Source of the DNA: Amphirosellinia nigrospora
Lineage: Eukaryota > Ascomycota > Sordariomycetes > Xylariales > Xylariaceae
DNA length: 64,000 nucleotides
Reading direction: 5' to 3'
Assembly (NCBI GenBank): GCA_004123355.1
Contig: SCHM01000001.1
Coordinates: forward strand, 9,248,193 to 9,312,192
Both the position numbers and the translations under genes were made by a program. Below are positions 38,412 to 50,169 of the stretch, piece after piece (position 1 is the first letter of the stretch; every line of letters begins with the position of its first letter). The notes beneath the pieces were generated by a model. It searched no databases and had not been told where the DNA came from. It saw nothing but the letters and a program-made list of their open reading frames with translations.

Positions 38412-39706
38412 ATGATACGATTGCTCAACGTGCAAACCCTAGCCATCAAATATTTCGATTGCGCTCCCTTTCCACCCTACGCAATACTATCTCATACCTG
38501 GGGCGAAGAAGGGATTACTTTCACACATGGCCTACAAAAAGCCTCTCTAAAAGCCAGGTTCACGAAGTTTAACCTCATATGTCGGATGACCGCTTTCCAA
38601 CAGCTCCAGTATGTGTGGATTGATACCTGCTGTATCGATAAATCATCCAGCGCAAAGCTATCAGAAGCAACCAGCTCGATGTATCAGTGGTATCAGTCAT
38701 CGACCAAGTGCCTGGTCTATCTCCAGGATCTCCCTTCATCGGTAACGGTGGATAGCCTAACTGGACTCCTTGAAAACTGTCGATGGTTCAGCAGAGGCTG
38801 GACGCTGCAAGAACTGGTAGCTGCGCGAACTGTGGTGTTCGATAACCAAGGACGGGATTCCATTGGAGAGAAGAAATCCACTGCTTTGCTGTCAAGAATA
38901 TCCGTTACTGGGATAAATCAAGACATTCTACTCGCAGACAACTCAGCCACTTTCAACCGTGTGGAGGGCCGCCCAGTAGTTTGGATGGTAGCAAACACCA
39001 TCAAGACAACCAATCGAAGCCGTTCGCTTCATTCCGTCACATGATTTTTGGCATCGCATCAAAATGTTTCGAGGTGTATAAACCTTACTGGCTGTCAGAA
39101 TTCTCTAATGAAAATGGACTCTTGAGCCAGGGAGCGTCGCCGGTTGCCTCGTTCGCCTGTCCTTTTCTGAAGATGAATGCCTACAAATACCACAGTTGTA
39201 TGAGAAAACCTGGAATAAGGACAAATATTGAGCTAATGGAGCACCTAAATTCAATACACAGACAACCACTTTACTGTCCAATCTGCTCAATTCCATTCCA
39301 GAATATTTGGACCAGGAATAACCACATTCGAGACCGGTCTTGTACAAAGGCAGAATTGGTTCCACCCCCTGGAATTTCGATTGAGGAGAGTAATCAGCTG
39401 CATATCCTCCTCGGGGGATCTTCAATGAAGCCTTTAAAAGATGAAGACTGGTACGAAGTTTGGGATGTACTATTTCCAGAGCGGGCTCGGCCCGAATCTC
39501 CCTTGGTCGATAGAGAGACTGAGATCACAATGTCGGCACTGGAAAGTTTCTGGATGGACCATGGATCAAATTTGATTGTCGAGTTTTTGGCATCCCGAGG
39601 CGAACTAGAATGGCGAATTCCAAACGAAGAACATGGCCTAGCCAATCTTCATTCAGCGGTGCTGTCCGACCTTATGGATCGGTACCTATTTGCTGTCACG
39701 GGGTAA
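38412..39706 (+). CDS. HET-domain protein joined to a C2H2-like zinc module
   Basis: From ATG 38412 the HET domain shows its three signature blocks: YAILSHTWGEEGITF, QYVWIDTCCIDKSSSAKLSEA and RWFSRGWTLQELVAARTVVF. HET domains drive allorecognition cell death in filamentous fungi. The usual end of the domain (SWAA..TT..ED) is only faintly present as WMVANTIKTTNR before a stop at 39044. An overlapping frame from about 39000 carries the zinc module: FACPFLKMNAYKYHSC, MEHLNSIH, LYCPICSIPF, NNHIRDRSC, then EDWYEVWDVLFP. The two frames overlap by one-base displacement, so I read one gene with a frame slip or an unseen intron. Two abutting genes remain possible. The module matches the neighbour at 35.3-36.9 kb. 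Confidence 0.7.
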
Positions 39707-40812
39707 ACCTAACGCTGTTAATAACCCGTGGGTAGTAACGGCGTTTGTGCTTCAACGCTTTACCTCCCCAGATTAACTATGAATGTGTTCTTGGACGCTG
39801 AAATATACAGCGTACTCTCTATTTAACTAAATAAGTTTTTCTCCTTTACATGTAATGATATTTCTTAAATTACGATCCAACCTTTTTTCCTTTCACAATT
39901 TGGCGCCAAAGACGATAGAATTCCCTTAACTATGATATCTTAAAACGAAAGAAGCGCTGGTCACTTTAGGGCTTGGTTGGTTTGCATTTTATTGATCAGC
40001 ACACGTTGAGGATAGGGAGTTATTTTGGCACTGGTCTGCCTCAGTGAACATATTCAGGACTAGTTCAATTAGTCTCCCACTCTTTAGATATGCTCATTTA
40101 ATACACTCATTTGATACTGGCAATTAGAAATCGTATACGTGTGATAGGTAATAGACACTTGTTGTACCTTGTGACACTTATGAATTTCTTGTCATATGCC
40201 TAATTGAGTAAACTTATTGGTTCTTGTATGAAATCGTTTTCTCCACGTTACATTTCTCATTATTGTTACGAGATCATTGTCCATTATCGACCTTGATGGA
40301 GGCAGTTTTTAATTTTTTATTCAGCTTTTAAAAAATAATAGAAAAATAGAAAAATTAATACTACATGGCCACTGAAGGTTCCAATTAGGTACACACATGC
40401 AGGTAATGTTACTTCGATAGTTGGGAGTATGGCTTTTAAGCATAATTAGACAGCAAAATATGCAAGTTACCAAATAGCGGGGCAATTTCGGGCTGGGTGG
40501 CGGTATGGCATGGGTGCGTACGTACACCAACTCATCAGGCGACTTCTATAAGTCGGGTGGCTTACGCGTTGGCAGCATGGCCAGATTCCATCTGTTTCGA
40601 GAGCGATGAGCTAGTTAACCAGACTCGCCTTCTCACTTTTATTCACTTTTCTGCCCAACATTTACTTCGACCTCCCCGGCGATCTGGTCCTCCAGATCCC
40701 TGGTGTCCCCCTTCATGCAATTACAGTTTCTTGATAAATGGTGACGGAAGGCGCAAATTGACAGTACTTTCTTTACTCTTACTACTTGTGAACCGCCGGA
40801 TACGCTTTGAGA
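39707..40812. other. Intergenic, AT-rich
   Basis: About 1.1 kb, AT-rich around 39770-40460 with an A/T run near 40320-40360. No coding signal. The last 300 bases are the WSS1 promoter side. Confidence 0.5.
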
Positions 40813-42094
40813 ATGCCTGAAGTCGATCCCCTAATATTTTCATACTCCCATCTCGCGGACTTCCCACGTGCTGCTGATGCATTGCATACACTCAAGAAAG
40901 TAGCTTCGTTGGTGAAGCCGCTCATGCGCGCACGGGGGTGGAAGGTTGGCCAACTTACCGAGTTCTACCCTGGCCAGCAAAATCTGCTAGGTAGGACGCC
41001 TATATGAGCCTCGAAGAAGTAAAGACGTCTAAATAAGTATTGGCAGGACTCAATGTAGATCGCGGAAAGAGGATCTGTCTACGGCTCCGGTATCCCGGGG
41101 ACCGGAACCAGTTTCTCCCTCTTGAGCAGATCGCCGACACCATGCTGCACGAGCTTGCTCACAACGTCCACGGCCCTCACGACGCTAAATTTCATGCACT
41201 GTGGAATCAACTTCGGGACGAGCATTTGTCACTGACCTTGAAGGGTTACACTGGGAGGGCTTCTTGTCCGAGGGTCACCGGCTTGGCGGTGGAACCATGC
41301 CGATGGACGAAGCTCGAAGGTTAGCTCGAATAGCCGCTGAGAGGCGACGCACTTTAGGTGCCGGGTCGGGACAGCGACTTGGTGGCGCCGCCCCTCGACC
41401 TGGACAAGATATCCGAAAGGTTATCGGCGACACGGTTGAGCAACGCAATCGGACGCTACGGGGCTGCGCCAACGACAACCAAACGCGAGACGAAATTGTC
41501 GAGATTGCGGATACGGCGACGAGGAACGGTTTCAGGACCAAGGCCGAAGAAGACGCCGCAAATGATGCCGCGATTGCGCAGGCGCTATGGGAGATCGTAC
41601 AGGAAGAAGAAATGACGAAGAAAGGGAATACTTACGTGCCACCCGGCGGTACCAGCAGCACTAGTAGGGATAATCTCGATTCGAAAGGAAGGGGCCAGAG
41701 TTTGAGAGTTGCATCACAGCCATCGACATCTCGGCGCGGCCCCCAAAGAGATAAGGGAGCTAGTAATAATACATGGACATGCCGTGTATGCACTCTGAAC
41801 AACCCAGGAAATTATCTATGCTGTGACGCATGCGGCACAGAAAAGGGCGAGACATCGGCACCAAAACAGCGAGCGGTAATCGATCTGACCGGACCAGATA
41901 GGCGCGGCATGAACAACGGGGCACAATCTACCTCCGTACCATCATCATCTAAGACGAAGGAGTCAAAGCAAGGTCCTTCTCAGTCTAAGTCTTCTACATC
42001 GCCGACTTGGACGTGCCACTTCTGCGGCAGGGTACGCGAAAGCCAATGGTGGTCCTGTGACATGTGCGGTACTGTTAAGCTTTCGTCTAACTAG
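40813..42094 (+). CDS. WSS1: WSS1-like SUMO-directed DNA-dependent metalloprotease
   Basis: Predicted repair protease that digests DNA-protein crosslinks in the nucleus (WLM family, relative of SPRTN). The WLM domain ends in the zinc-protease site HELAHNVHGPHDAKF: two His and the catalytic Glu, with the third His in GPHD. Later features are a SUMO-interacting motif (AVIDLTGPD) and two RanBP2-type zinc fingers (WTCRVCTLNNPGNYLCCDAC and WTCHFCGRVRESQWWSCDMC). Yeast Wss1 carries SUMO-binding and Cdc48-binding motifs but, as far as I recall, no pair of RanBP2 fingers. The start is ATG 40813 (MPEVDPLIF). One intron at 40991-41046. The frame slips at GGG 41253-41255 where the family sequence expects one more G (GYTGEGFLSEGHRLGG). 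Length is about 405 residues. Confidence 0.9.
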
Positions 42095-42830
42095 CACATA
42101 ACCATTCTGTACATAAGTTCTCTTGCATGAGATCGAGATACCCCGATTTATACAATAGGCATTGCTATGCGCAGAGAATATACCACGACCTAGTGTGTAT
42201 ACTTCTTGGCGCTTAATTACACATAAGCTATTGCATCCTTTAAGAGAGATGTTTGTGGGGTTTATAGTGCACCTACTTATCACTTCTACCCGAGACAGAG
42301 CTAGTAGACGTGTTCGAGGGAGTTTACGGAAACTATTCATCTCTCCCACTACGAAGCTCGGTCTTTTAATTGTAGGCGACGCGGTACATATAACTCATAA
42401 GGCCGATGTCGTTCGAGGTATACCATGCTAATCAAAGGGCTTACATTCTTGTTTCTTTCGCATCTCCTGAACCATGTTACTGAGCCCTATGTTGTGTTAC
42501 TCCGTGGCAATGAAGCTATTCTAGACCCGAGACATTTCTAGATACGGCACAACTCGAGTTATATTTACGTAGAATAACAGCTCGTGATATTGATCGGAGG
42601 GAGTAAAATGATGATAGCATAGTGGTAGGGACGGAGTCCTCGATGCACTACTTTCATAAACTATATTTGTCCCATCATAATCCTCACAATAATCTCCCCG
42701 CTAAACTTGGCGTCCCTACTTAATAGAAAAGCTCAATGGCATCGAAGATCTAAAAACGAGTTTATTAGCATAAAGTAAGTCTAACAAGTCATAAGTCAAG
42801 TCACATACCACATTGGGGCTCAAGTAAGTG
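42095..42830. other. Intergenic between convergent genes
   Basis: Convergent 3' ends of WSS1 and the PL4 lyase. No coding signal. Confidence 0.5.
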
Positions 42831-44508
42831 TCACCGCTGGAACCAGAGATGACATTGATAGTGATAGTTGCTACCGCTCACGAGGTTTCCTGCGGGGATA
42901 CTGCACTCATAGATCTCTCCGTATCCGCGGTACGCGCCGCGGGTGACGCCACGGCTGTCAATCTTGGTGGGTGCAGCGGGGGCGGAGCAAGTATACGAGT
43001 TGACGATGGCTTGTGGGCGTCCGCCGGCGAAGGACAGTGTTGTGGCGATGCGAAGCGTGGCGGTGGAGCTCACGGCGCTCGAGAGCGAGAAGCTGATCTT
43101 CTGCCCGTTGTTGACACTCTGGAAAATGGCCATCGGCCACGAAGATGCAGCTGTGCTTGCCACAGTACCTGGCGACCAGTTTGACATTCTCATGGGAGCG
43201 TTAGCTAAAGATTGCGGATGTACTTTAGTGGAAAGCTCTTACCGGCTGTCTGATGGATGCATACGCAGCTGGTTTGCGGCGTTTAGGAAACCGGTTGGCT
43301 GTCCGTCGTAGTCTCCTAGTTTGAAGATGGTGGTCCGAGACTGCGTTAGAGCCGCGGCTGTGGCGGCGATGTTCGATGTCACGGTTGAGCCAGCTGAGAC
43401 GGTGACGGACTGGGTTGCGGCCAGGAACTCGTCTTGGTATAGCTTCATAGTGTAGGAGCCGGCAGGCATCGGGGGCGATGTGTAAGCGTTGGAGCTGGCA
43501 TATACCCAGAATTGGTAGTTACTGTTATACCAGTGAACCACGACGGGAAAGCTGGAAGACACGCCACTCGCGGTACCCTTGACATACCCACGCTGTCCGG
43601 AGACAGGCACGTAATTCTTCAGGCCCAGAGTGTCGAAGAATGATACGTCGATGGAACTAGCAGAAGGAATACCGCTGCGGCTCATGGCGAACACATAAGG
43701 GCCGTAGAAACCCGTGCGGTAGGACTCAGTCTGGACGTGGCCAGAGTTCATATAGTAGGTGACGGAATGGTAGTCGCCACCATAATTGAGGCTGATGTCA
43801 CGGAAGAAGGGACCGCCAGAGCTCTTCTCGGTAGCTTGGTGGTTCGGTCGCAAGAAGCAAGCGTGGACGGTTGCGCCGGAATCAGTGGCGCAGTACACCT
43901 TCTCGTCAATGAAGCGCTCGGACGAGTAGAACTTGCTGCGTGTCTGGCCGTTGACAGTGTAGACATCGGATCCCTCGATCGCGGTGCCGCCGGCCGTTGC
44001 CGAGACATCTCCGTAAGGGTAGGCAGAGGTCAGACCGGTCAAGCGGAAGATGTACCGTAGCTCGCCGACTGACGGCTCGGAGTTGATGCTAGTGCCCATC
44101 CAGATGTTGGCAGCGCCATCGCGGAAGACCATATAGTGCGTCAAGTCGAACGAGCTGCTAGACTGGGTGCAAGCAAAGATAACTGTATCGCCTGATGGAC
44201 TGGTTGTATAGGAGACCTTTGTAATTGCGTTAGATTTGCTTTCAAGAGACTTGGCATACGACTTGTCGACTTACAGACGTGCCGCTGCCAAGGCCTGAGG
44301 CGATATGACTTTTGGTGCCTGAGTACTGATATTCCGTGCCATAAAACTTTAGCGACGTGATATCACATGTGGAGCTATCGATTGTCACGATGAAGTTGTA
44401 TGAGCTGGCAGTGTCAATAACATAAGACGAGCTTGATGAAGTGACGGTGATGCCGCGAACGACGCCGGCCCAAGCGAAGAGGAAGCTGAAAAGTGTCGGC
44501 CACAGCAT
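42831..44508 (-). CDS. Rhamnogalacturonan lyase, polysaccharide lyase family 4
   Basis: Secreted pectinolytic enzyme that cleaves the rhamnogalacturonan-I backbone by beta-elimination. The start is ATG 44508, with signal peptide [19 protein letters not shown]; an in-frame upstream ATG at 44574 would bury it. The catalytic beta-sandwich includes [55 protein letters not shown] and [17 protein letters not shown] fibronectin-III-like part ([44 protein letters not shown]) and the carbohydrate-binding-like C-terminus ([27 protein letters not shown]) follow in family order. Introns at 44217-44274 and 43189-43242. Length is about 520 residues, normal for PL4. Unlike most neighbours, it reads without a frame slip. 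Confidence 0.9.
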
Positions 44509-45493
44509 GACGGGCAGGTCTAGAGATAGAATCTGCTCACTCTCATCGAAGTTCGTTGAGATGCAAATCCTCACGAGATCTTCGAATCGGTACCTTACGC
44601 ATTATGTATACTGAACCACGGGAGGAGGCCCCTGCTGCCATTTTGTGGTGGGAGGTTATCCTCCGAATGAAAATCGGGCCTAGATTGCCGATTTCGAATT
44701 CTGAGCCGGGTACACGGAGATGGAGTGTAGAAACAGTAATTGGATAAGGTATATCACCAATTTTAAGATGCGAGTGACTCGTCATCACTCTGTTTCGCAT
44801 AGAGCTATCCCGACACCGAGCTGCCTGGGATTAAAACTGAGGCACGCAGATCATTGATGGACTGGTTTGTGAGCTGGAACTACGTTGACCAGGGTTGATC
44901 AAGTTGTCCATTGCACTGTTAAAAAAAGAGGAAGAGACAACGAATCTGGTCAGTCGAAAGGGGAAATTTCCATGTTAGGCTGGTGCGTACAGCGCTGGCA
45001 ACTTTCCACCAATCCCCAGCCCTCAGCCCAACCAAATTGATTTCCCGATAGGTCGCGTTGTAGAGTTCCGGATTTGAATAGTTCTAGGCCCTTTTCAATT
45101 GCAACAATGGCTTGCATTCTGGGCTTGTTCCTGTGCAGTTAGGTTGGAAGAAGGGTAACATCTCATGATTATTCTTGCATGCAACGGGGTTTCATTGCCC
45201 AGCGTTATAGGGCGTCGCAAAAGCATTAGTCATAAAATAGTATGTTGGGTCGTATTTTGCCTCGTCTTTCTTGGCGTCTCCGTCCGTATCTGGAGAAGGC
45301 ATCTGGCTTGTAGAAGGTTTGTTTGAAGAGGTTTATCTAAGACAAATTGCTGTGATAGATAGGACCAGTCGATTGCCTCTTTCTTTGAGCACACCACTCT
45401 CAACTCTCATTTTGGCGGGAAATATTCCGAAATTCTGTCTGACAGACGGCAACAACTCACTCCCACATTCCATAAAACAACAATATTACATAT
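44509..45493. other. Intergenic, promoter of the PL4 lyase
   Basis: No gene seen. The first 300 bases are the likely PL4 promoter. Confidence 0.5.
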
Positions 45494-45925
45494 TCATTGA
45501 TCGAGGAATTGGATCCCAAACTTCTGGCAAACTAGCTGCACGTTGGCCCTCATTGGATACCCCTCAGGGGCTATGGCGATAACCTTGCCGAAATTATACG
45601 TAGCAAGACCGAAATCGAGCAGAGTCATCAGGGCGAGAGTAGCAGGATGGAAATAAACAACAACAAGATTGCCTATCTCTTGACGGTCGAGTTTCCACAA
45701 AACCTGCTCATGAAACAGATCAAAAGTGATGTTTTCACGCCATGTACTATCCCAGCCTGAGCGGGATGGGTTGAAGATCGTGATTGAATACTTGGAGAGA
45801 GAGGTAGATAGTTTTTGGCGCCAGCCAACATTGCCGATTACAGTAGCTGTGCCAGCGAGGAACATGGATTTGATGCCTTTGATAGCCTCGTCCGAAGGAG
45901 CGTAGATAACCTAGATGAAAGCCAT
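45494..45925 (-). CDS. Nucleoside 2-deoxyribosyltransferase-like protein
   Basis: About 140 residues matching the fungal Nuc_deoxyrib_tr_2 type: IYAPSDEAIKGIKSMFLAGTATV, then ITIFNPSRSGWDSTW, FHEQVLWKLDRQEIGNLVVVYFHP, TLLDFG and VIAIAPEGYPMRANVQLVC. Family members usually have LLELG where this one has LLDFG, so a key acid may be shifted or changed. ATG 45925 would give MAFI, then an in-frame TAG, then VIYAPSDE. Either this codon is a nonsense change or the TAG is the end of an intron, with a first exon upstream (for example ATG ACG CTA near 45985). True substrates of this fungal family are not known. It stands alone here. Confidence 0.65.
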
Positions 45926-46339
45926 TTGGCCAAGAGCGTAGTGATGGAATACTAGACTACTAAGATAGTAGAATACTAGCGTCATATTCTACGATGACGA
46001 AGCAAGTCTTCTGGGGGATCTAGTTGTAAATGGCATTGAGCCTACTAAGTAGACTGAAGAGGAGTTTGTGATTGAGGAACTGCTCGGTAATACATGTTCA
46101 CGACGCTGTTAGTCGTGCTGCATGCACAACCTGCAGGGCCAACCAGATTAACTAGGTGCCTGTGTGCCTTAGGTACCATTGAGCGCTGAACCAGGCGGCG
46201 CTGATGCCGTGCACAAGCTACAGCCGCTGCTCCACTTAGGCTCCGCTGGCCTAGACGGATCCGTGCCCAGCCAGAAACCTTTTTTCTTCGTCCACCATCC
46301 TTGAATCTTTAATGTCACTTCCTGGGACCTACATCAAGA
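45926..46339. other. Intergenic, promoter region of URI
   Basis: Shared upstream region of two divergent genes. It contains a CCTTAGGTACC word at about 46168. No gene. Confidence 0.5.
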
Positions 46340-48096
46340 ATGACACAAGTTAGAGATCCCTCCGACGATCTCGAGAGGCGTCTCGAGCAACTCGGAAAAC
46401 AGGTCGACAATCTTGTACTAGCGCTTGACGAGTGGCGACAATGGAAACAAGAATATGAGGCCTTGCAAACAGAGGTGCATGCGCTATCGCCGACAGCCAC
46501 ACGCGCAGCTCTTATCGAGACGCGACAGGCCTTTAAGGGCGAGTTAGTGGATGAGAAAGAACTCGTCGAGATATTCGGCCGGAATGATTCCAGAAAACGC
46601 GATCAGATCATCAGCACTGTCACTAACCGACTAGATTACGTGTCAAGGAATATAACGACCCTCAGTAAACAACTCGAAGCAGCCGAGAACAAACTTGCGG
46701 CTACGCGAGTTGTGAGCTTTCCCGAAGCCGCCGACGATGACGGTTTACCCATCACCGAGATAAGTGAAGAGCTAGACGATGACGGTAATGTCATCTCGTA
46801 CAGCCTACGTCGACCAGGGACAGCCAACCCCAACTTATGGAGGCGCTAGAGAAGGCTGGTATCAAGGAACTACCCTCCGCTTCCCATGAATCGGCACCTG
46901 CAACAACGTCCGATACACCGAAACACACTTCTGATTCACCATCCGCTAATCCCACCGAAATAAAACAACTACAATCAAAAGAAGGAAAAGTAGCCGGCGT
47001 TTCTAAAACTAAACAAGCGTCAAAAAGGAAAAGTGTCACGTTCACAGAAGACACGAAACAGGCCGATGAAAAGAAGCCGCTTCATATGACCCAAAGACTG
47101 GAAGAGTTGTATCGTCAGGCGAAGGACCAAGAACAGGTCATATCAGACCCTGTCATGCCAGCAGACGAATCACCAGAGGATGCTGAGTTGCGCGAGGACA
47201 TGATACGGTACAATAAAGAAACGATGATGTACGAGATGGCGCCTATCGTCGCTGAGTTGCAACTCGAAGAAGGGTCGGCCGACGACGATGACTGGGATTA
47301 CGATAGCGAAGAGGACGATGACGATGAAGATCAATGGGGAAAGTCAACGTCTGGAGTTGTAGATGATGAATACAGACGCCAGCTGAGAGCGCCTCAGCAG
47401 CAGACGTTTGGCGAACAGAAAACGTCCGGCGACGACGAAGATGAGGAACTTTCCGAAGGCATAGGTCGCATCACAGTCAAGAGTGAGAATCTTGACTCGG
47501 CCCAGGACGCCTTAGAGTCTCCTACGGCCAGCGGAGTCGCCGCTGACTCTATATCAAAAGATGAAGCGAAGAAGAGTGTCAAATTTGCTCCTAGTCTCGA
47601 CATTGCTGAGTCGTCACCATCAACTGCTCAGCTAGGGTCTGAGCAACGCCACCAACCCGACGTTGATCCATTATCCGATGTGGTTGAGCGCAGCTCCTCA
47701 CGGGCAACCAAAATAGTTTCAACATCTGGACGAAAACCGTCTAAGTTCCGGATGGAGCGAGCGAATGGTGGGCCGGCGCCGCAAACACTACCAATCGCAC
47801 CAGAAAAGCCTACCGATAACACGAGATATGCGCCCTCGGGCCCGGAGGGCAAGACTCTGGCGTCCGATATCCTAGAACACGAGCCATCCGGCGATGTCAA
47901 AGAACCAGACGAGCTGGACGCCAACCTCTTGCACCAGCAAGTGACAGAGGAGTACTATAAGATGCGTAACCGGATGATCGGGCAGAACGGCGGGTTTCTT
48001 AAGGAGAATACGGATCCCATTCAGCCGCTGGAAGAGGAGGAAGGTGGCCCTAAGCGAGTCAGTCGCTTCAAGGCCGCAAGGTTGGCCAAATCGTAG
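46340..48096 (+). CDS. URI/Bud27-like unconventional prefoldin
   Basis: Predicted co-chaperone that binds RPB5 and helps assemble RNA polymerases; its yeast relative Bud27 also affects translation and TOR signalling. The N-terminal 120 residues are a prefoldin-type helical hairpin (DDLERRLEQLGKQVDNLV, DYVSRNITTLSKQLEAAENK). Long acidic and disordered parts follow (DDDDWDYDSEEDDDDEDQWG), with two KSV-F-type repeats (KRKSVTFTEDTK and KKSVKFAPSLD). The conserved DUF3835 end is YYKMRNRMIGQNGGFL and EEEEGGPKRVSRFKAARL. There is no intron. Two overlapping frames belong together: the slip is at CCCC 46828-46831, one C short. Length is about 585 residues. Confidence 0.85.
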
Positions 48097-48920
48097 ATTC
48101 GACGAGTGGTAGTAGCTCAATTATGTTGAGTTTACTATTCCGAACTTGGTGCTGTCTGTGAACTTCGCGTGTATTGCTGACGGTGCATTCGTGAATTTCA
48201 TTCATATGGTACCACACCAAACCACGTACAAGGTTCGCAATCCATGGTTGCCAACCAAAGCATAAATCTGCCATCAACTTTGGCTTCATGCTAAGTAAGC
48301 TAAACCAGGCACCAACCAAAAGGTGAGTCTAATCAAGTGTGCATGTCCGTATGGGTGAGGCTCTCCTATTATGTTCAGGCTTGCCTGTTCATACATGTGT
48401 AGGCATACCTAAGTAGGTACATATATATATACACGATGGCGAAATCGACCCAGAACGGAACGCTTGATTGTCTGACAATTGATGCACAGCAGCCGTTCAT
48501 CTGCTATGACATTACTCGCGATTCCAAAAGCAATTCAAAATCAGGGCTCTCTGATGCCTCTACCCTTGACAAATTGTCGTCCATGGGAGTGGGCTATTCG
48601 TTTCACCCTGGACATTATCGCAGCACCCGCTTCTCTTGGTCTGGGAGTTTACCTTATGTAGCTTTTCGGTCTCATACATAAGTAATTACTATTCGTCCTC
48701 TATTTTGAATGCCTCGCCCACTGCTAGCTCATATTGACGACAACGTGTGATTAGTGCCTCGCCATAGTACGACATATCTGCTTATCATGTTATGTAGCTT
48801 CATAGCATTTTCTCCTCTGGCGTCTCATCTCATTTGCATCCCCATTTTACTTCACTTATTCTCTCTACATTCCATAAGGGGTATCATTTTCTTCTTGCTT
48901 TCTCTACTATTCAAGCCGGA
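48097..48920. other. Intergenic between convergent genes
   Basis: Convergent 3' ends of URI and NudC, with an (AT)n patch at about 48420-48432 after a CCTAAGTAGGTA word. One open frame (48436-48681) has no family likeness. Confidence 0.5.
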
Positions 48921-49687
48921 CTAGTTCATCTTGACGTTGCTAAAGTCCATGTCGGGGTTCTGGGCGGCGAATTTCTTGGATGTCGCCTTGCGCTGGTCCT
49001 CCGAGCTGGGGAGCCCCATCTCCTTCTGGCGCTGGTCGTACATCATCTTCTCGACCATGCCGCGTGTCTCACGTCCAGGTCGGACAACTTGGATTTCTCG
49101 GGCTGGATCTTGGTCACGTCGATTTTGGCGCCGTCGTCACTACGTGCGCCCACCACTCCATCTTGTTCGCCTTGTCCAGGTGGATCTCGATCGTCTTGGT
49201 CCGTCCGGCGCGCTCGTCAGCGTCCAGGTCGACTCCTCGGTGTGGATGGCGTGCGGAGTCGCCCTGTTTTATTCAGGATGTGTATTTAGATGGAGCTTAT
49301 TCATATTCATGACGCTGCAGTATCTCTGGCTACATACCTCGATGATAGGCTCCTGCCCTGATCCCCGCCTTGATCTTCTGCTTCTTGAGCTCGACGACTA
49401 GATCCCGGCCCTTTAGGTTTCCCGGGATGGAAGTTATGAGGATTTCGAGCTCGGCAATGGTCTGGGTCCATTTGTACGGTAAAGCAGCTTGCTCGGCCGC
49501 TTCTTTCGCACGGGCCGCTGCCTCTTGCTCGGGTGTGGGATCTGGGCATCACGACATATTAGCTTCATGGTGGGGTTATAGCTCATCAAGCATGAGGTGG
49601 GGGTATTGTTGTTGCTGATAAAGAGTAATTTAGGCAAATATAAAGTGAACCTGGTATGTGATGAGTAATATTACCTTTGTCTACCAT
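48921..49687 (-). CDS. nudC: Nuclear distribution protein C (CS domain)
   Basis: Co-chaperone with a CS (p23-like) domain, needed for dynein-dependent nuclear movement. It begins MVDK, then an intron (49542-49674), then [18 protein letters not shown], the CS start [15 protein letters not shown], and [17 protein letters not shown]. After a second intron (49264-49337) come [72 protein letters not shown] and the exact family tail [12 protein letters not shown]. Length is about 190 residues, as expected. The frame slips at least five times in this short gene, at GG/CC runs near 49072, 49127 and 49201 and at two less clear points (near 49347 and in the start of exon 3). NudC is highly conserved and usually essential, so sequence error is the better reading. 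Confidence 0.85.
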
Positions 49688-50169
49688 GGTTATGGGTTGC
49701 TAGCTGTGTTCTGGTACTGTTGCTTGCTGTGTATTGCAATGGAAAAGTCGAGAAGGCTGACGAACGAAGGCGTCGAAGTTCGATGGAGGGGCAAGCTGCA
49801 GCTGCCACCCCTGCCTGCATTGATACCTATCCAATAGCCCTGTCGGCACCCTATCCTTGTATGACCTTAGCGTACTCTAGAGAGGGTCTGTGCCTATCAA
49901 GCTTTGGACCAATCACTATTCAAGACCTTTACCGTGCTTGACTTGACCTTTATATGGAACAACGACTTCTCATACTCATTCCGCTCCCATCACACATTGC
50001 AACCGCCATCTCGCCTCCTGCGAGTCCGGTGCTCTCAAATGCGCCACTCCGGTCTCCCATCCCAAACTACAAAGACCTGAAGCTTTTGCACGCAGTGTCT
50101 CTCCCATCACCATCAAGGACATAGACATACCGGCCTCATAAGTCACGAGATTACACCACCACGACCACC
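49688..50169. other. Bidirectional promoter of nudC and TFB3
   Basis: Divergent genes with 482 bases between the start codons. The TFB3 side (about 49980-50169) is C-rich and T/C-biased, typical of a fungal leader. No gene. Confidence 0.5.

Noticed and set aside
42828-44060. Long plus-strand frames opposite the PL4 lyase
   Set aside because: They mirror a well-supported coding gene on the other strand.
25465-45915. TAG read as Gln (code change)
   Set aside because: Other genes in the window use TAG as their true stop (NudC, WSS1), so reassignment is not supported.
48436-48681. 81-codon frame between URI and NudC
   Set aside because: No family likeness; it lies in the shared 3' region of convergent genes.
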